Shown here: piece by piece, positions 1 through 51,055 of the stretch
Numbering within the stretch: position 1 is the first letter of the stretch
Layout of the letters: every line of letters starts with the position of its first letter
DNA from: Linyphia triangularis
Taxonomy: Eukaryota; Arthropoda; Arachnida; Araneae; Linyphiidae
DNA length: 64,000 nt
NCBI GenBank assembly: GCA_963978545.1
Contig: OZ021721.1
Coordinates: forward strand, 102,023,866-102,087,865
Reading direction: 5' to 3'
Position numbers and translations under genes: made by a program
Notes under the pieces: generated by a model
What the model saw: only the letters and a program-made list of their open reading frames with translations
Databases searched by the model: none
Told to the model about the DNA's origin: nothing

Positions 1-2417
1 AATCAAAACAAGCATCATTAGAGCTAGAGCACGAAAAAGAATGGAAAACATTAATTAAAAAATACAAAATTCACCAACTACAGCCATATTTACTAACTTC
101 AAGGTAAAGCAAAATCAGCATAACACTTTTCTTTTTAGTTTTAAAAATAACATAAATTAAACAAGTTATTTTCTTAAATATATGTGACATGCTGTTTCCT
201 GTTCATTAAATTTAAAATACTGTCCTACCTATTTACTGAACTTGAGCTTGCATGAGCATAAAACTAAAATAATCAGCATTTTGCTATTCTGTCACAAATT
301 TCACTAGGTACATATCTTTCATGAAAAATTATGTCTTTTGAAGTTGACTAAAGATAAACAACAAATAATGTATGGAAGAATAGGCCTGAAATTAACAGCT
401 TCCTATAAAATTAATTACTCATAGATGTATAGAAATAAAATTTTATACAATAAAAATATTATCTGAAACTGCAAAAGTACATATTAAATGAGGCAAAAAA
501 TCGTTTCCATAAATCACGACTAGTAAAGGGTTCATACTGTTTGGGCAGAAAAAAAAGCAATGATTTTTTTAAAAAATTCCACTGCCCCTTTACTTGGATG
601 CATTAGCGCATTCAGATATTTTTTTTGGAGAAGGATGTTTCAATTCTTTATTTGATTTATATTAAATATATAAATCAGAAACATATATCACTTGCAGTTA
701 ATTGTGTTTAATAAAATGTCAAAATGAAAATAAAAATCAAATACAGGATCAAAACTTTCTCAGTTATAGATGCCTATAGATTTGTTGCACATCTGTAACA
801 CGGCACTGTAAAGGTTAATAAAAACGAAAAAATCTGATGGAATCAATTTGAAATATTAAGGAATTTAGGGTTCAAGTATAGTCTGTTGACAAAAAACGCA
901 AGGCAAGAAGAAAAACAATCATTTCTTTAAAGGATGCAGTCAGATTGAAGTTTGAGGATTTTCTTTTAACAATAAGGCTACAGGCGGCCGTGCTTCTAAG
1001 CTATAGGATAACTAAAAAGTTTACAGAAATAATACATAAATAATTAGGGTTCAAATATATTGTGTTGGGGAAAAAAACGCAAGATAAGAAGAAAAACATT
1101 AATGTCTGTAAAGGATGCAATCAGATTGAAGATTTTTTTAACAATAAGTCACCGGACGGAAGCCGCGCTGCTAAGTTATAGGATCATCAGAAATCTAACA
1201 GAAATAATTGCCGTGAGTATAGTGGTTAGTAAATAAATGCCAGAATTAATCTGAATAAACCTAATTTTGTGCATATGATAAAGCGTCGCAATAACTCAAA
1301 TTCATAACTTGAAAAGATATTTATTCAGTGAACAATAGGTATTAGACAACACATTTCTTCAAAGCACGCTTAGTTAAGTCAGTGCTGACATCCATAGTTA
1401 AAAGCAAAATATAATATATCATAAAGATATTTCTGGATAACTAATAAATCATATTGACACTTTTGATTACTATACAGTATAAAAACTGGCTGAGCATTGG
1501 AATCAAGAAATTTCACTTACTGGCATATCAGGGTCAGGAAAATGGCCGATCTTATGTGCGCGTCATTGCGTCCGCTAAAAATGCATCTCTCTTTTAGGAC
1601 ACCACCGCTCGACCCTTGCTATCTCCAGAATCCTCTTCTCCTCTGTATTACGATTCCCCTCATAACTACATCAAAACTTCCCTCTCTACACCATTGGAGC
1701 GGCTCCAATCCTTTATGGAATCGCCAACTCTTATTTGACAACTTGGCCAAACCCCTGTTTAAATATTCCCCCAAAAGCTTCGGAATTGAAACTTAAGGGG
1801 CTATGCACTTGTTGCAGTTTAAACTGATCCCTTAATAAAATTGCAAAATGTCTGTGGATAAGTATACCGCATGACAATAATAAGTAAATAATTGTTCCAG
1901 GCATAATAATGATCCCAGATAAAAAAAAAAAATTTTAAAAAAAGGCGGAGCATCAACAGGCGGTTGTGGGCGGGATACCGATGGTTCTATCTTCTATCTT
2001 CATGCAGCATTGCGCTGAGGATGAATTTTTAAAGTTTTTTTTTACAATTTTTTCAGTATGAGAATAGTTTTTGTATTTCACTTTTATATTTGTTAGATAG
2101 AAAATAAGTTATACAATAGCAGGTTTTTAAAGATGAAGAAATATTGATAAAACCTTAAAAATAATTTTACTAACACTCAATATCAATAAAGAAAAAAGTC
2201 ATGTTACAATATTAAAAATATATTAGTTTTTATAAATACGATACATTTTATAACTAACCTGTGATTTAAAGTCATACTATTGCTGTGAGATATAAAAAGT
2301 AATGAGTATTTCTATTGCTAAAACAAATTTTTGGTATGAAGAGTACTATTAAAGTAAAAAACATATAAAATAACTAATGTGTAAGTGAAAGCAACACTTA
2401 AAATGAATAACACTTAC
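1..2417 (-). other. FAM135 intron 16, incomplete
   Basis: No exon with the expected continuation of the lipase domain was found here on either strand. The stretch is AT-rich and contains the 863-1212 duplication. The open frame at 1497-1796 on the plus strand has no family resemblance and crosses a region of ordinary base composition. Confidence 0.6.
863..1212. repeat. Imperfect tandem duplication, two units of about 175 bp
   Basis: Two adjacent blocks share an order of short identical pieces: TTAGGGTTCAA, AACGCAAG, AAGAAGAAAAACA, AAAGGATGCA, CAGATTGAAG, AACAATAAG, CTATAGGAT or TTATAGGAT and ACAGAAATAAT. The first unit runs about 863-1040 and the second about 1042-1212. The copies differ by scattered substitutions and a short indel, so the duplication is not recent. 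Confidence 0.75.
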
Positions 2418-42299
<39,882 letters not shown>

Positions 42300-42795
42300 A
42301 ATTTATTTATAAAAGATGAAGGCAAATTATGCCTTCACATCCAAATATCTTTTATTTAATCTGATTAAACCAATTTTATTACTTAAAACAATTTTGACAA
42401 CAGGAAAGAGTTTTAAAAATGATCGGTTAAATTTCTTTCACTTAAAGTATTACTACGCAACCCAAAGTTGAATTGACTGGACTTCACTCCATAAAGAATT
42501 TATGAATACATGTCCAATTATCTTTTATTTATTCTGATTAAAATTATTTTGGCAACAGAAAAAAATTTCTTCAATCATCGGTTAAATGCGATTTCAGTGA
42601 GATTGGATGACAGCAAGTTGATTTATTAGTATTCCATCAAAACGACCTTTTAGTGACAGCCGCCAAAATTTGATAGAATGCATTGCCATTGACTTTGAAT
42701 CTACCTGCCAAGTTTCAGCTCCATTGGATGAGGGCAAGAGGGATCCACAGATTTACCTGGCAGCGACATATACACCCACACAAACAAAATTGAAA
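42300..42795 (+). mobile_element. Possible 3' tail of a non-LTR retroelement with internal duplication
   Basis: The block 42700-42780 (CTGCCAAGTTTCAGCTCCAT, GGATGAG, then ACACCCACACAAACAAAA) resembles the conserved tail of invertebrate LINE/SINE families that end in ACA-rich repeats. Before it, 42340-42435 and 42515-42600 share ATCTTTTATTTA-TCTGATTAAA, TTTTG(A/G)CAACAG and ATCGGTTAAAT, an imperfect direct duplication. No coding sequence is attached. Confidence 0.4.
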
Positions 42796-43212
42796 TTAAT
42801 AGAAAGGATTTAAAAAGTGACCATGGAGAGATGAACTTTTCTTTTTCCTGTAAAGGATTATGATAAAAATCCTTCAGCCAATAGGTTGCAGAAAAAATTT
42901 TAAGTTCCTAAAATGGATCAACATGTTTTGTGAAAACCTAATACCAACCTTCTTTGCTCACTGATTTAACACATTCTGTTACATAATCCTTTTTGATTGT
43001 TGCTATTGTTTTTTCAAATTGATTAAAGAGACTTTTATAATGAGTTACTAGTTTTCATTATTTTACTAGCTAGCTAATTTTCTGAATTCTAGGTTTCTAC
43101 TGAAAAGTAGAGTAAGAAAATTGTCTCAAAATGAATGTTTTTAACCATGGCTCTCTAACTGAGACTACATTTAATGCTCCTGTTACATGAGAGCGGCTAA
43201 GATGTGTGGTTA

Positions 43213-45163
43213 CAGTGGCGGATCCAGAAATTCACCCGGGGGGGGGGGGGGGGGCACACAACAATCGTGTTAAATACTCACAAGAGGAGAGAAGGGTCAT
43301 CATCAAAAGCTGAAAATCATATTTACACTATTGGGCACTTAAAATAAACAGAAAAATTGGCACCTTACTTACTGATGTTTTTAAAAATTATATATATATT
43401 TTTTTAATAAACTTGCCAAATTTAAAATATAATTAATTGCACTTGGCAGAGTGATTAATACTGCTTTAGAATAAAATGTTGAAATTATATTTAAAAAATA
43501 AAAATCAATTTTAAAAGCCAGTATGTTTATTTTTAAAATTAATGATCTAGTTTCAAACGCAGTCTTCTCTTTTGTTTCAAAGCAAAAACATCCAATACTT
43601 GTAAAGGAGATAGATTAGTTGCTGCTTCTTTATGAATGTGAAAACTGGCCAACCCACTTAAAAGTTCTTCCGTCATCGTAGTCCTTAAAAATGTATTTAT
43701 CCGACGGAGAGTAGAAAGGGACCTTTCCGCAGTACTGCTTATAACTGGAAGAGTGCATATTAATTGAAGAAGTGTTGATATGTTGGGCCAATCTTTAGCG
43801 TATTTGATTGCTTCCGCTGGAGATTAGGGTAACTTCTCCTTCTGTTTATCCCACATATGCTTCCATATTTCTAATTCACCTTCCAGTGCTTGGAAACAGG
43901 GTAAATCGGACTTATGCATTTTACTACCTTCTATGACAGAAGTTTCGAAATCATCATTGAAATGTGAATTAACTGGTAATAACTTTTGCAAGTTCCCGAC
44001 ATTAATCATTTGTGATTTTGGGAATCTTGTTGAAAGCTCGTGGATGAGGAAGTCCATGAATGGAATATAAATGCTGATTCTGAAGTAATCTTCCATAGGT
44101 TTGCATTGCACATTGGCTCTGTTTTTTTGATTGCCTGTTAGTCTTGGCTTCTTTATTTCAGTCCCCATCTGATCAGCTAAATTTTCAGCTTTTAAATATA
44201 ATTTATTAAAATGTTCGCTTCTACTTTCTCTGCGACTTTGTAAGCTTTTCAGTGTGGCATCAACTAACTTCATTGCTTTGAGCACATCCATGTACTCTGC
44301 TTGGAGTCTTGTGGCTAAGGGGAGAGTCAGTGCAAACACATCTGCTAAAACTACCAAGCTAATGATAAATTCAGATGACATAATACTGTACATAAATGAA
44401 AAGGCATTACTTCCTTTTCCGTCCTCTGAGTTGGCAATAGATTCCAACACTTGGGGTAAGAAGGGTAGGGTATGCAAAAAAGTTAGTACCGTATCATGGT
44501 AATCGATCCATCTCGTTTCACACAACTTTTTCACTGCATTTCCTTTGTTCAGAGTATCGTGCATTCCTTCATTTAGTTTGTGCAGCCTCTTAGCAGATTC
44601 TCGAAAAAAAAATTGCGACTGACGATATTACCCCAACAGCATTTCTTATTGATGGAGTTGAGCAGGCCTTACTAATAACTAAATTTAATCTGTGATTTGC
44701 CAGGTGGCTATAAATGGCAAGAGGTTGTATTTTGGCTATTCTAGCTTGAAGTCCTTGATATTTTCCACTCATATTGGAACCTCCGTCGAAAGCTTGACCA
44801 CGGCAGTTGGATATATCTAAACCTAGGTTCTGCAGTTCTTCCAATACTACTTTACACAAACCTTCACCAGTGAGATCTTCAACTTCTAAAAATTTGATAA
44901 AATCTTCATTTATAGTAAAAGTGCTTTTATTATAATAACGGATACAGATCGACAGTTTCTCTTTTAAAGCCATATCAGTGGTTTCATCAACAATCAATGA
45001 CGTCATTCAGAATGAGAAATGTATGTTTTCTCACCAAAAATTATGAAAGAAATAGACTTTATCAATTATTTGGGGAGGAAATTCAATAATATCCAGTGTA
45101 ACTTTACATTTTCTGGGGGGGGGGGGCACGTGCCCCCTGTGCCCCACCCTGGATCCGCCAATG
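43213..45163 (-). mobile_element. hAT transposon, internally truncated, 8-bp target duplication
   Basis: The ends are CAGTGGCGGATCCAG at 43213 and the inverse of CATTGGCGGATCCAG at 45163. The 8-bp TGTGGTTA is repeated exactly on both flanks (43205-43212, 45164-45171), the hallmark of hAT insertion. Next to the left end is a run of 17 G, and near the right end 12 G followed by CACGTG and a C run that can form a hairpin. Inside is a broken transposase without its N terminus, so the copy cannot move by itself. Confidence 0.93.
43539..45006 (-). pseudogene. hAT transposase (DUF4371/P52rIPK-like), broken
   Basis: Reading on the minus strand from 45006: SLIVDETTDMALKEKLSICI, the start of the RNase-H-like catalytic core, then FDGGSNMSGKYQGLQARI. 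A frameshift follows at the T9 tract near 44610. The second piece (44564-43824) has KLCETRWIDYHDTV, the conserved ETRW region, and a helical insertion. After an in-frame TAA at 43826-43824 the C-terminal dimerisation region continues as SSTAERSLSTLRRI, ending at TAA 43541-43539. The zinc-finger N terminus is missing and only about 150 bp separates the first recognisable residue from the element's end. Confidence 0.9.
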
Positions 45164-47365
45164 TGTGGTTACCATTATAAAACATTTTAAACTTCAATTA
45201 ATGCTGATGAGAAACCAAAATACAATCAAATCCAGAAAAACTATCACAAAGTAGCTGCACCCTACAGTCAAAAACAAGAGAATGCAAAAATTTCACTGAT
45301 CAAGTTTATTATTAAACGCAGTTAAAATTTACAAAACTTCAAAATGAGAAAAAATAAATTGTTTAAAAATCATGAAACTTTAAAAACAACAATGTTGTAT
45401 TAGAAAGGATCCAAAGCTAGTTTTTTTTCTTAAATTGTGAGAATTGTAAAACAAAACTGTACCCAATTTATTAGGTACTTCAGTATCATAAGAAATCAAA
45501 AGCATGACTATGAAAAAAAAAACGAATTTTAACAAAAAGTATTAAATATTGCATAAAAAAATTTGCAGGCAAAATATCAATGAAATTATAACCTATTGAG
45601 TTCTAAATATTAAATCTTTTTTTTTTTTTTTCAAAAATATTTATTTTGCCTTTTGAAATTGGTGATACAAGTTTTATTCCCACTTAGAAACTAGCTAATA
45701 GATTTTTAAGAAACTGTACAGTATTTTAGATGTAGTGTAATAAGGCTACAAGGACTATCTTTAATCCTTTAAAATAGGTTAAAATATAAAATACAAACTA
45801 GAGTAATAGAAAACAAAAATAATAGATAAAAAAAAAAAAAACAGTGCAAAGGCATCCATAGCTATAATTTTTTTACAAGAGCATGCTAGAGTAAAATAAA
45901 GCACTCAACAAACATCTAAGCAACATAAAAAATCAATAAACTAGATAAGAAAATTAAAGAATGAGAAGCATGGGCATCACCAGGGCTGCGTTACAAGTAG
46001 GGGAAAGTAGGATTAAAAATTATTAATTTGAACAGAAAAAAAACATAACTTAATGTTAGGGAATCAAAGTAGCATTTTTAAAAATCAAGATGATTTGAAC
46101 AACTTACACTTTGATGTGTTCCATATTTGCATTCCCAAACAAAAATCCAATAAAAGTATAAAACTTTTACTTAAGAAGTATATAATTGTATTATAGATGC
46201 ATTATATAGAACCAGGTATTCTTAGGTAATTTATCTTGGCTTCATTTTAAAAATAGTTCAAATCGTAACTTTTCGATTTCACGTTACCAATGTTATAAAA
46301 ACCATATAAATTACGTTCAGTTTATTTATTTTAGCTCTACATGAAGTTACCAAAAATAACCAGGCCCCAATAGCGCATCTGTATCGTAATTATTCAACAA
46401 AAAAACAAAATATTGAGCAAATGTAGTCTTCAAAGAAAAGAAAATCGTTTAACTTCGAAATCGTATAACAGTTGAAGCTGCTGCCTCCTCCACTGAATAA
46501 AATGAGTTAAAACTAATCTAAAATTACAAGAAACATTGAGAGTGCAACTATTTTAAGATTAAAGAAAACTAAAAATCGTGCATTTTACCATTGATCATCG
46601 ATCGTGCTTTTAGCTCTTTGCATATATCTTAAGATGTTACATCTGAAATCAGAAGCAAACAAGCAGTTTCATGATGCAATTTTTCTCTTTGTGTTGCATT
46701 ATGCAAAAATCTATTGCATTGCATTCATTACACTCATGCATAACAAGATGCACACTAAAACTTTTCCCAATTGTCCGAAACTTTGATTTGACAAGTCACC
46801 AGCACTCAACTCAAAACCTTGTCTGCTTGTTTTTCTGCAAGCAAGGTACTTGAATCGATTAAGATTACGATAGATTCAAAAATTAAACTTTAAGTAACAA
46901 AAAAATATAGGAAATGCCATTCTCAAGAATAATGCTATAGGTATAATTCACAATATAAAAATGAAGTACGTTCTTTTAATACTACTACGTAGACAATGTA
47001 TAGATGTATATCTTCAGTTTCACTCAAGTTTACATTTGTCTGTTGATTCAGTTGAAACTGGTCGAAACAGTTCATTTCTACGAAAAAATGTGTAAAACCA
47101 GTTAAGAAAGAATCTGGTAACACTAACAGAATGTAATTCTTGTCACTAATGATATTTATTTTATATTTAAACAATAGGTAAACAATAACGTATTATACTT
47201 TTTAAATGTAGGTTCCCATAGTGTTGAAAACAGATTAACAGCCTTTGTAAACCTTATATGTCTAACGTCACAAGTTATTGTATATATTCCTTCAGTTGTA
47301 AATTTTGTATTTACTTTTTGAGAATGGCAATGACGGTTGAGTTTTAGTTTCGATTCGAATAATAA
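45164..47365. other. No gene or element recognised
   Basis: AT-rich sequence with A and T tracts (45431-45450, 45618-45633, 45829-45841). Two overlapping open frames at 46604-46853 and one at 46935-47174 have no recognisable product. Confidence 0.5.
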
Positions 47366-47615
47366 TTAAGCCGGATTTACACGCTACCAGTCAGGCCTCT
47401 TTAGATCGCCAGTTCTGTGACGTCAGCTAAGCGACCGTTGCGCCGTCTATCGGTGATCACGGGAGAGCGTACGTGATTGGTTGATCGGAGTCACCGGCGC
47501 CAGTAAATAGAAAATGTTTGGTTTACTGGAACCAGTAGCCTGGTGACGTCAAATCACGTCACTGACTGGCGATCTAAACTGGAACCTCGACTGGAAGCGT
47601 GTAAATCCGGCTTAA
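47366..47615. mobile_element. GC-rich foldback MITE flanked by TTAA
   Basis: TTAAGCCGGATTTACACGC opens the unit and its inverse GCGTGTAAATCCGGCTTAA closes it at 47615. The inverted similarity extends about 60 bp, including TTTAGATCGCCAGT and GTGACGT. TTAA at both outer edges is consistent with piggyBac-type insertion. It is much more GC-rich than its surroundings and non-coding. Confidence 0.88.
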
Positions 47616-47952
47616 CATGAAATAGCGTGAGTTAATGAGTTGTGTGAAGTTATTTTCATTTCGTAAAATGAGAGTATTTTATGGAGTCATATAAATATTA
47701 TGAAAAAGGAAGATGAGTACGTCTGGATGAACTGACGACATTAAGGGAGATACTATCGATACATAGTGCAACGCTTCCCAAACTTTACAAACCACGGATA
47801 CCTTTTTGGACCAAAAGTTTCTTGTGAATCCACAAGAAATGTTAAAAGGGATTTTTTTTTTTTTTTAAATCTACAAATTATGTAATTAATTCATATATTT
47901 GAAAACTATCATTAAAACAACCAAAGTCAATGTGAACAATGCATTTGTTTCT

Positions 47953-48135
47953 TTTGCCATCTTTAAGAGTCGATGTACCTATCCCTCCCATGCAAGGGAA
48001 AACGCAACTCCCAATTCCTTAGTTACGTCTTTATTAGTACATATCTAACACTCTACTGAATGATACAAAACAGTTATATTCTGATTACACAAAAGCGCCA
48101 TCTATCGGGCGTATATTGCAAAACAATTCTTAACA
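47953..48135 (-). repeat. 3' LTR of the BEL/Pao element
   Basis: Direct repeat of the copy at 53648-53830. On the minus strand it starts TGTTAAGAATTG and ends near GATGGCAAA. It is preceded by GGGGAG, the polypurine tract. Confidence 0.9.
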
Positions 48136-48301
48136 CTCCCCACCTGATTTTAGCAAAAAAATCAAAATACAATTCAAACAATATTCAAAATTAAAGTTAA
48201 AGCAAAAATATGTAAATAATTAATATGCTGAAAATAAAAATAGATTGATTAAGCATGTTTAAAGGTAAACTAATAAGGGATATATAACTACAATAGAGAA
48301 T

Positions 48302-51055
48302 TTAAAGTTCAAGAGGATATAATAGTTGTATAGGTCTCTTGTACTGTCCCTTAGCAGTTTGAACTATACATGAACGAACAAGTCCGTCGCGACCCATTAT
48401 AATCTCTTCGACTCTCCCAGGAGTCCACAGAAACTTCGATTTGTTGGTTCCTGCTATTAAGACGACGTCACCCCTTTTTAAGTCTTTGTGAGGCGTAGGA
48501 GTTGAAAGTTTGTGGGCATTGTTCAGCTGAAGAACATACTCTTCCTTCCACCTTCTCCAAAATTGACGTAGCAGAGTAGTCTGGTACAACTTCCTTCGAG
48601 CCAAACTTTCCTTGGTGGAACGTCCATTGCTCAGAATTTCAGCGAAATGTAACGGGTATTCGTTTAACTCCATTGATGGGAACAGGAAATGAGCTGGAGT
48701 CAATGGCTGTAGATCTGCTACATCATTTGACACGTAAGTGAGTGGTCTGTTGTTTACCACTGTTTCGACTTCGGTTAACACTGTACACATTTCTTCAAAA
48801 GTCAACAGTGCTCGTCCGAGGATCTTTCTAAGAGGCTCCTTAATAGTTTTCATCAATCGTTCATAAAAGCCTCCCCACCATGGCACAAGTTCTACAATGT
48901 ATGTCCACGTTATTCCTTCAGATGTTATGAAGTATTTTAATTCATGATCAACAATGATTTCAGTCAAACTTTTTAGTGCATCGTTTGTTCTTTTAAATGT
49001 TGATTTACATGGAAGAAGAATAGGATGTTTTTCTTCTATAGTACAGGAACTCTCTTTTAAACGTCCTTTGACGTAAAGATTATCCCTTTCATCCAAGTAA
49101 GGGGCTAAACTGTATAGACTAGAGTCCTTTGGCAGCAGTTTACCCTTTTTGAGATTGTCAACTTCAAGAGCGTATGTACTGTTTTGACTAGTCTTTATCC
49201 AGAACTCTTCTGCCTTTTGGAGTTCATCTGCTGTAATGGGATCGATTTGAGTAGGACATTTTTTGAATTTAGAGATTAATCGCATCAACCAAACAGTCAC
49301 TCGCAACAGTCGTTTAACATTGCTGAATGAACCAACATTAATTATAGTTTGTGCTATAGTTGAAACGCATGTGGTAACGATGGATCTCCGTTCCAGTTGA
49401 TCTTCTTTTAATGTCGTTGAGTGTTGAGTAGGCCAAAGTTCAGGAGAACACCTCAGCCATGGTGGACCAGAAAACCAGATGTTGTCGATGAGAAGAGATG
49501 CTGCTGGTATTCCACGTGTCAGTTTGTCTGCCGGATTCTCTAGTCCTGGACAATGTCCCCAATTTTCAGGACTAGTTGAACCCTGAATTTCCAACACTCG
49601 GTTTGAGACAAATTGCTTCCAATCCCTAGCAGAACCCTTAATCCAATGCAAACAAATTTCCGAATCGGACCAAAAGAAAACCTCTTCTAATAAATTCTCA
49701 AACAACCCTACTAAAAACTTCCACATTCTTGCCGCTACCACTGCTCCCATCAACTCAAGCCTTGGAAGTGATAATTTCTTTAACGGCGACACCCTACTTT
49801 TCGACATGATGAAGGACGTAATCAACTCACCTCTATCATTCCGAAACCTAAAATACGAAACTGCACCATATGCTATAGGAGACGCGTCACAAAATATATG
49901 CACTTGAACCTTCAATTTATCCGTATTTACACAATTCGAAAAATACCTCCTCGATATTCCCAGATTTCTCAAACACTGGACCTCCCTACACCAATCACTC
50001 CACTTATTTTCAAGATCATCCGGTAATTCTTGATCCCATTCTAGACCCCTTTGCCAAATTTGTTGTAACAGACACTTAATCCTAATTATAAATGGAGCTA
50101 TAAACCCGACAGGATCAAAAACCATTGCAGCAAAATGTAAGACAAGTCTTTTGGTTGGTCTTCCACAACTCAAACCCTCTATCAACGAACCCAACTCCAA
50201 CGACAAAATATCCCTTTCCGGATTCCAATTCAAGCCCAAAACCTTTGATTGAAGTTTTGAGTTATCATCAGCTGAACCAATTCCTTTTTCTAACCATAAT
50301 GAGTTTAACTCCTCCGAATTAGTTGTAAATTTTCTCAAATAACCTCCATCTTTCAAAATAGAAACTGCATCCATGGACAACTGAAAGGCCTCTTCGACAG
50401 ATTGTCCTCCAAAGTACAAATCATCAACATAAAGAGAAGAATTTAGCATTTCTACAGCTTTAGGTTTAATTTCCTCATATTGCTTAATGTGTTTCTTAAT
50501 TGTCGCGCTCAAAATAAAAGGCGATGTCGTACACCCGAATGGTAAACGAGTCATTTGCATAACCTTATAATTTTCATTTTCTTTATCGGAAACCCATAAA
50601 AATTTTAAGAATTTTCTGTCTTCCTCAGCGATACCTATCATTACGAATGCCTTTTCTATATCACTACTAAAAGCAATATCAAATTTCCTAAACTTTAAAA
50701 TAACATTCAATATGTTGGGATTTAAATTCGGACCCGTTTCTAAACAATCATTTAACGACAAATTATCCTTCGTTTTAGAACTACAATTAAAAACACAACG
50801 AACGCGTGTAGTAGTCTTATTTTCTCTTACGACAGGTTTATGGGGCATAAAATAACCTTCACTACCGCTAGTAGCTTCTTCAATTATACCCGTATCAAAC
50901 TGTTCTTTAATAATTTCCTTATATTTAGAAGCTACCCATTTATTATTTTTAAAACCTTCTATCAAATTATCAAACTGTCTTTTGGCCAATACAAAATTAT
51001 TCATTAAATGAATTGGCGCAGATTTCCACAATAGTTTTGTTTGATATTTTCCATT
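48302..51055 (-). pseudogene. BEL/Pao pol: RT, RNase H, partial integrase
   Basis: A long frame from 51031 to TAA at 48304-48302 (909 codons). The reverse transcriptase has SSDIEKAFVMIGI, LPFGCTTSPF and the YVDD active site. RNase H follows with IFCDAS, SDSEICLHWIKG and NPADKLTRG. The integrase begins with HPILLP but jumps almost at once to a region just before WWGGFYERLMKTIKEPL. The zinc-binding HHCC module and the first two catalytic Asp are therefore missing while the frame stays open, and only the Glu of the FYERL helix remains. The C-terminal LTPAHFL and the basic tail are present. The frame continues upstream into gag but for one TAA at 51058-51056. Confidence 0.88.

Noticed and set aside
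1497..1796. 99-codon open frame on the plus strand
   Set aside because: It has no family resemblance, no splice or promoter context, and lies within an intron of FAM135 on the opposite strand.
47400..47600. GC-rich block as the FAM135 promoter
   Set aside because: It is better explained by the TTAA-flanked foldback element; no TATA, initiator or exon could be tied to it.
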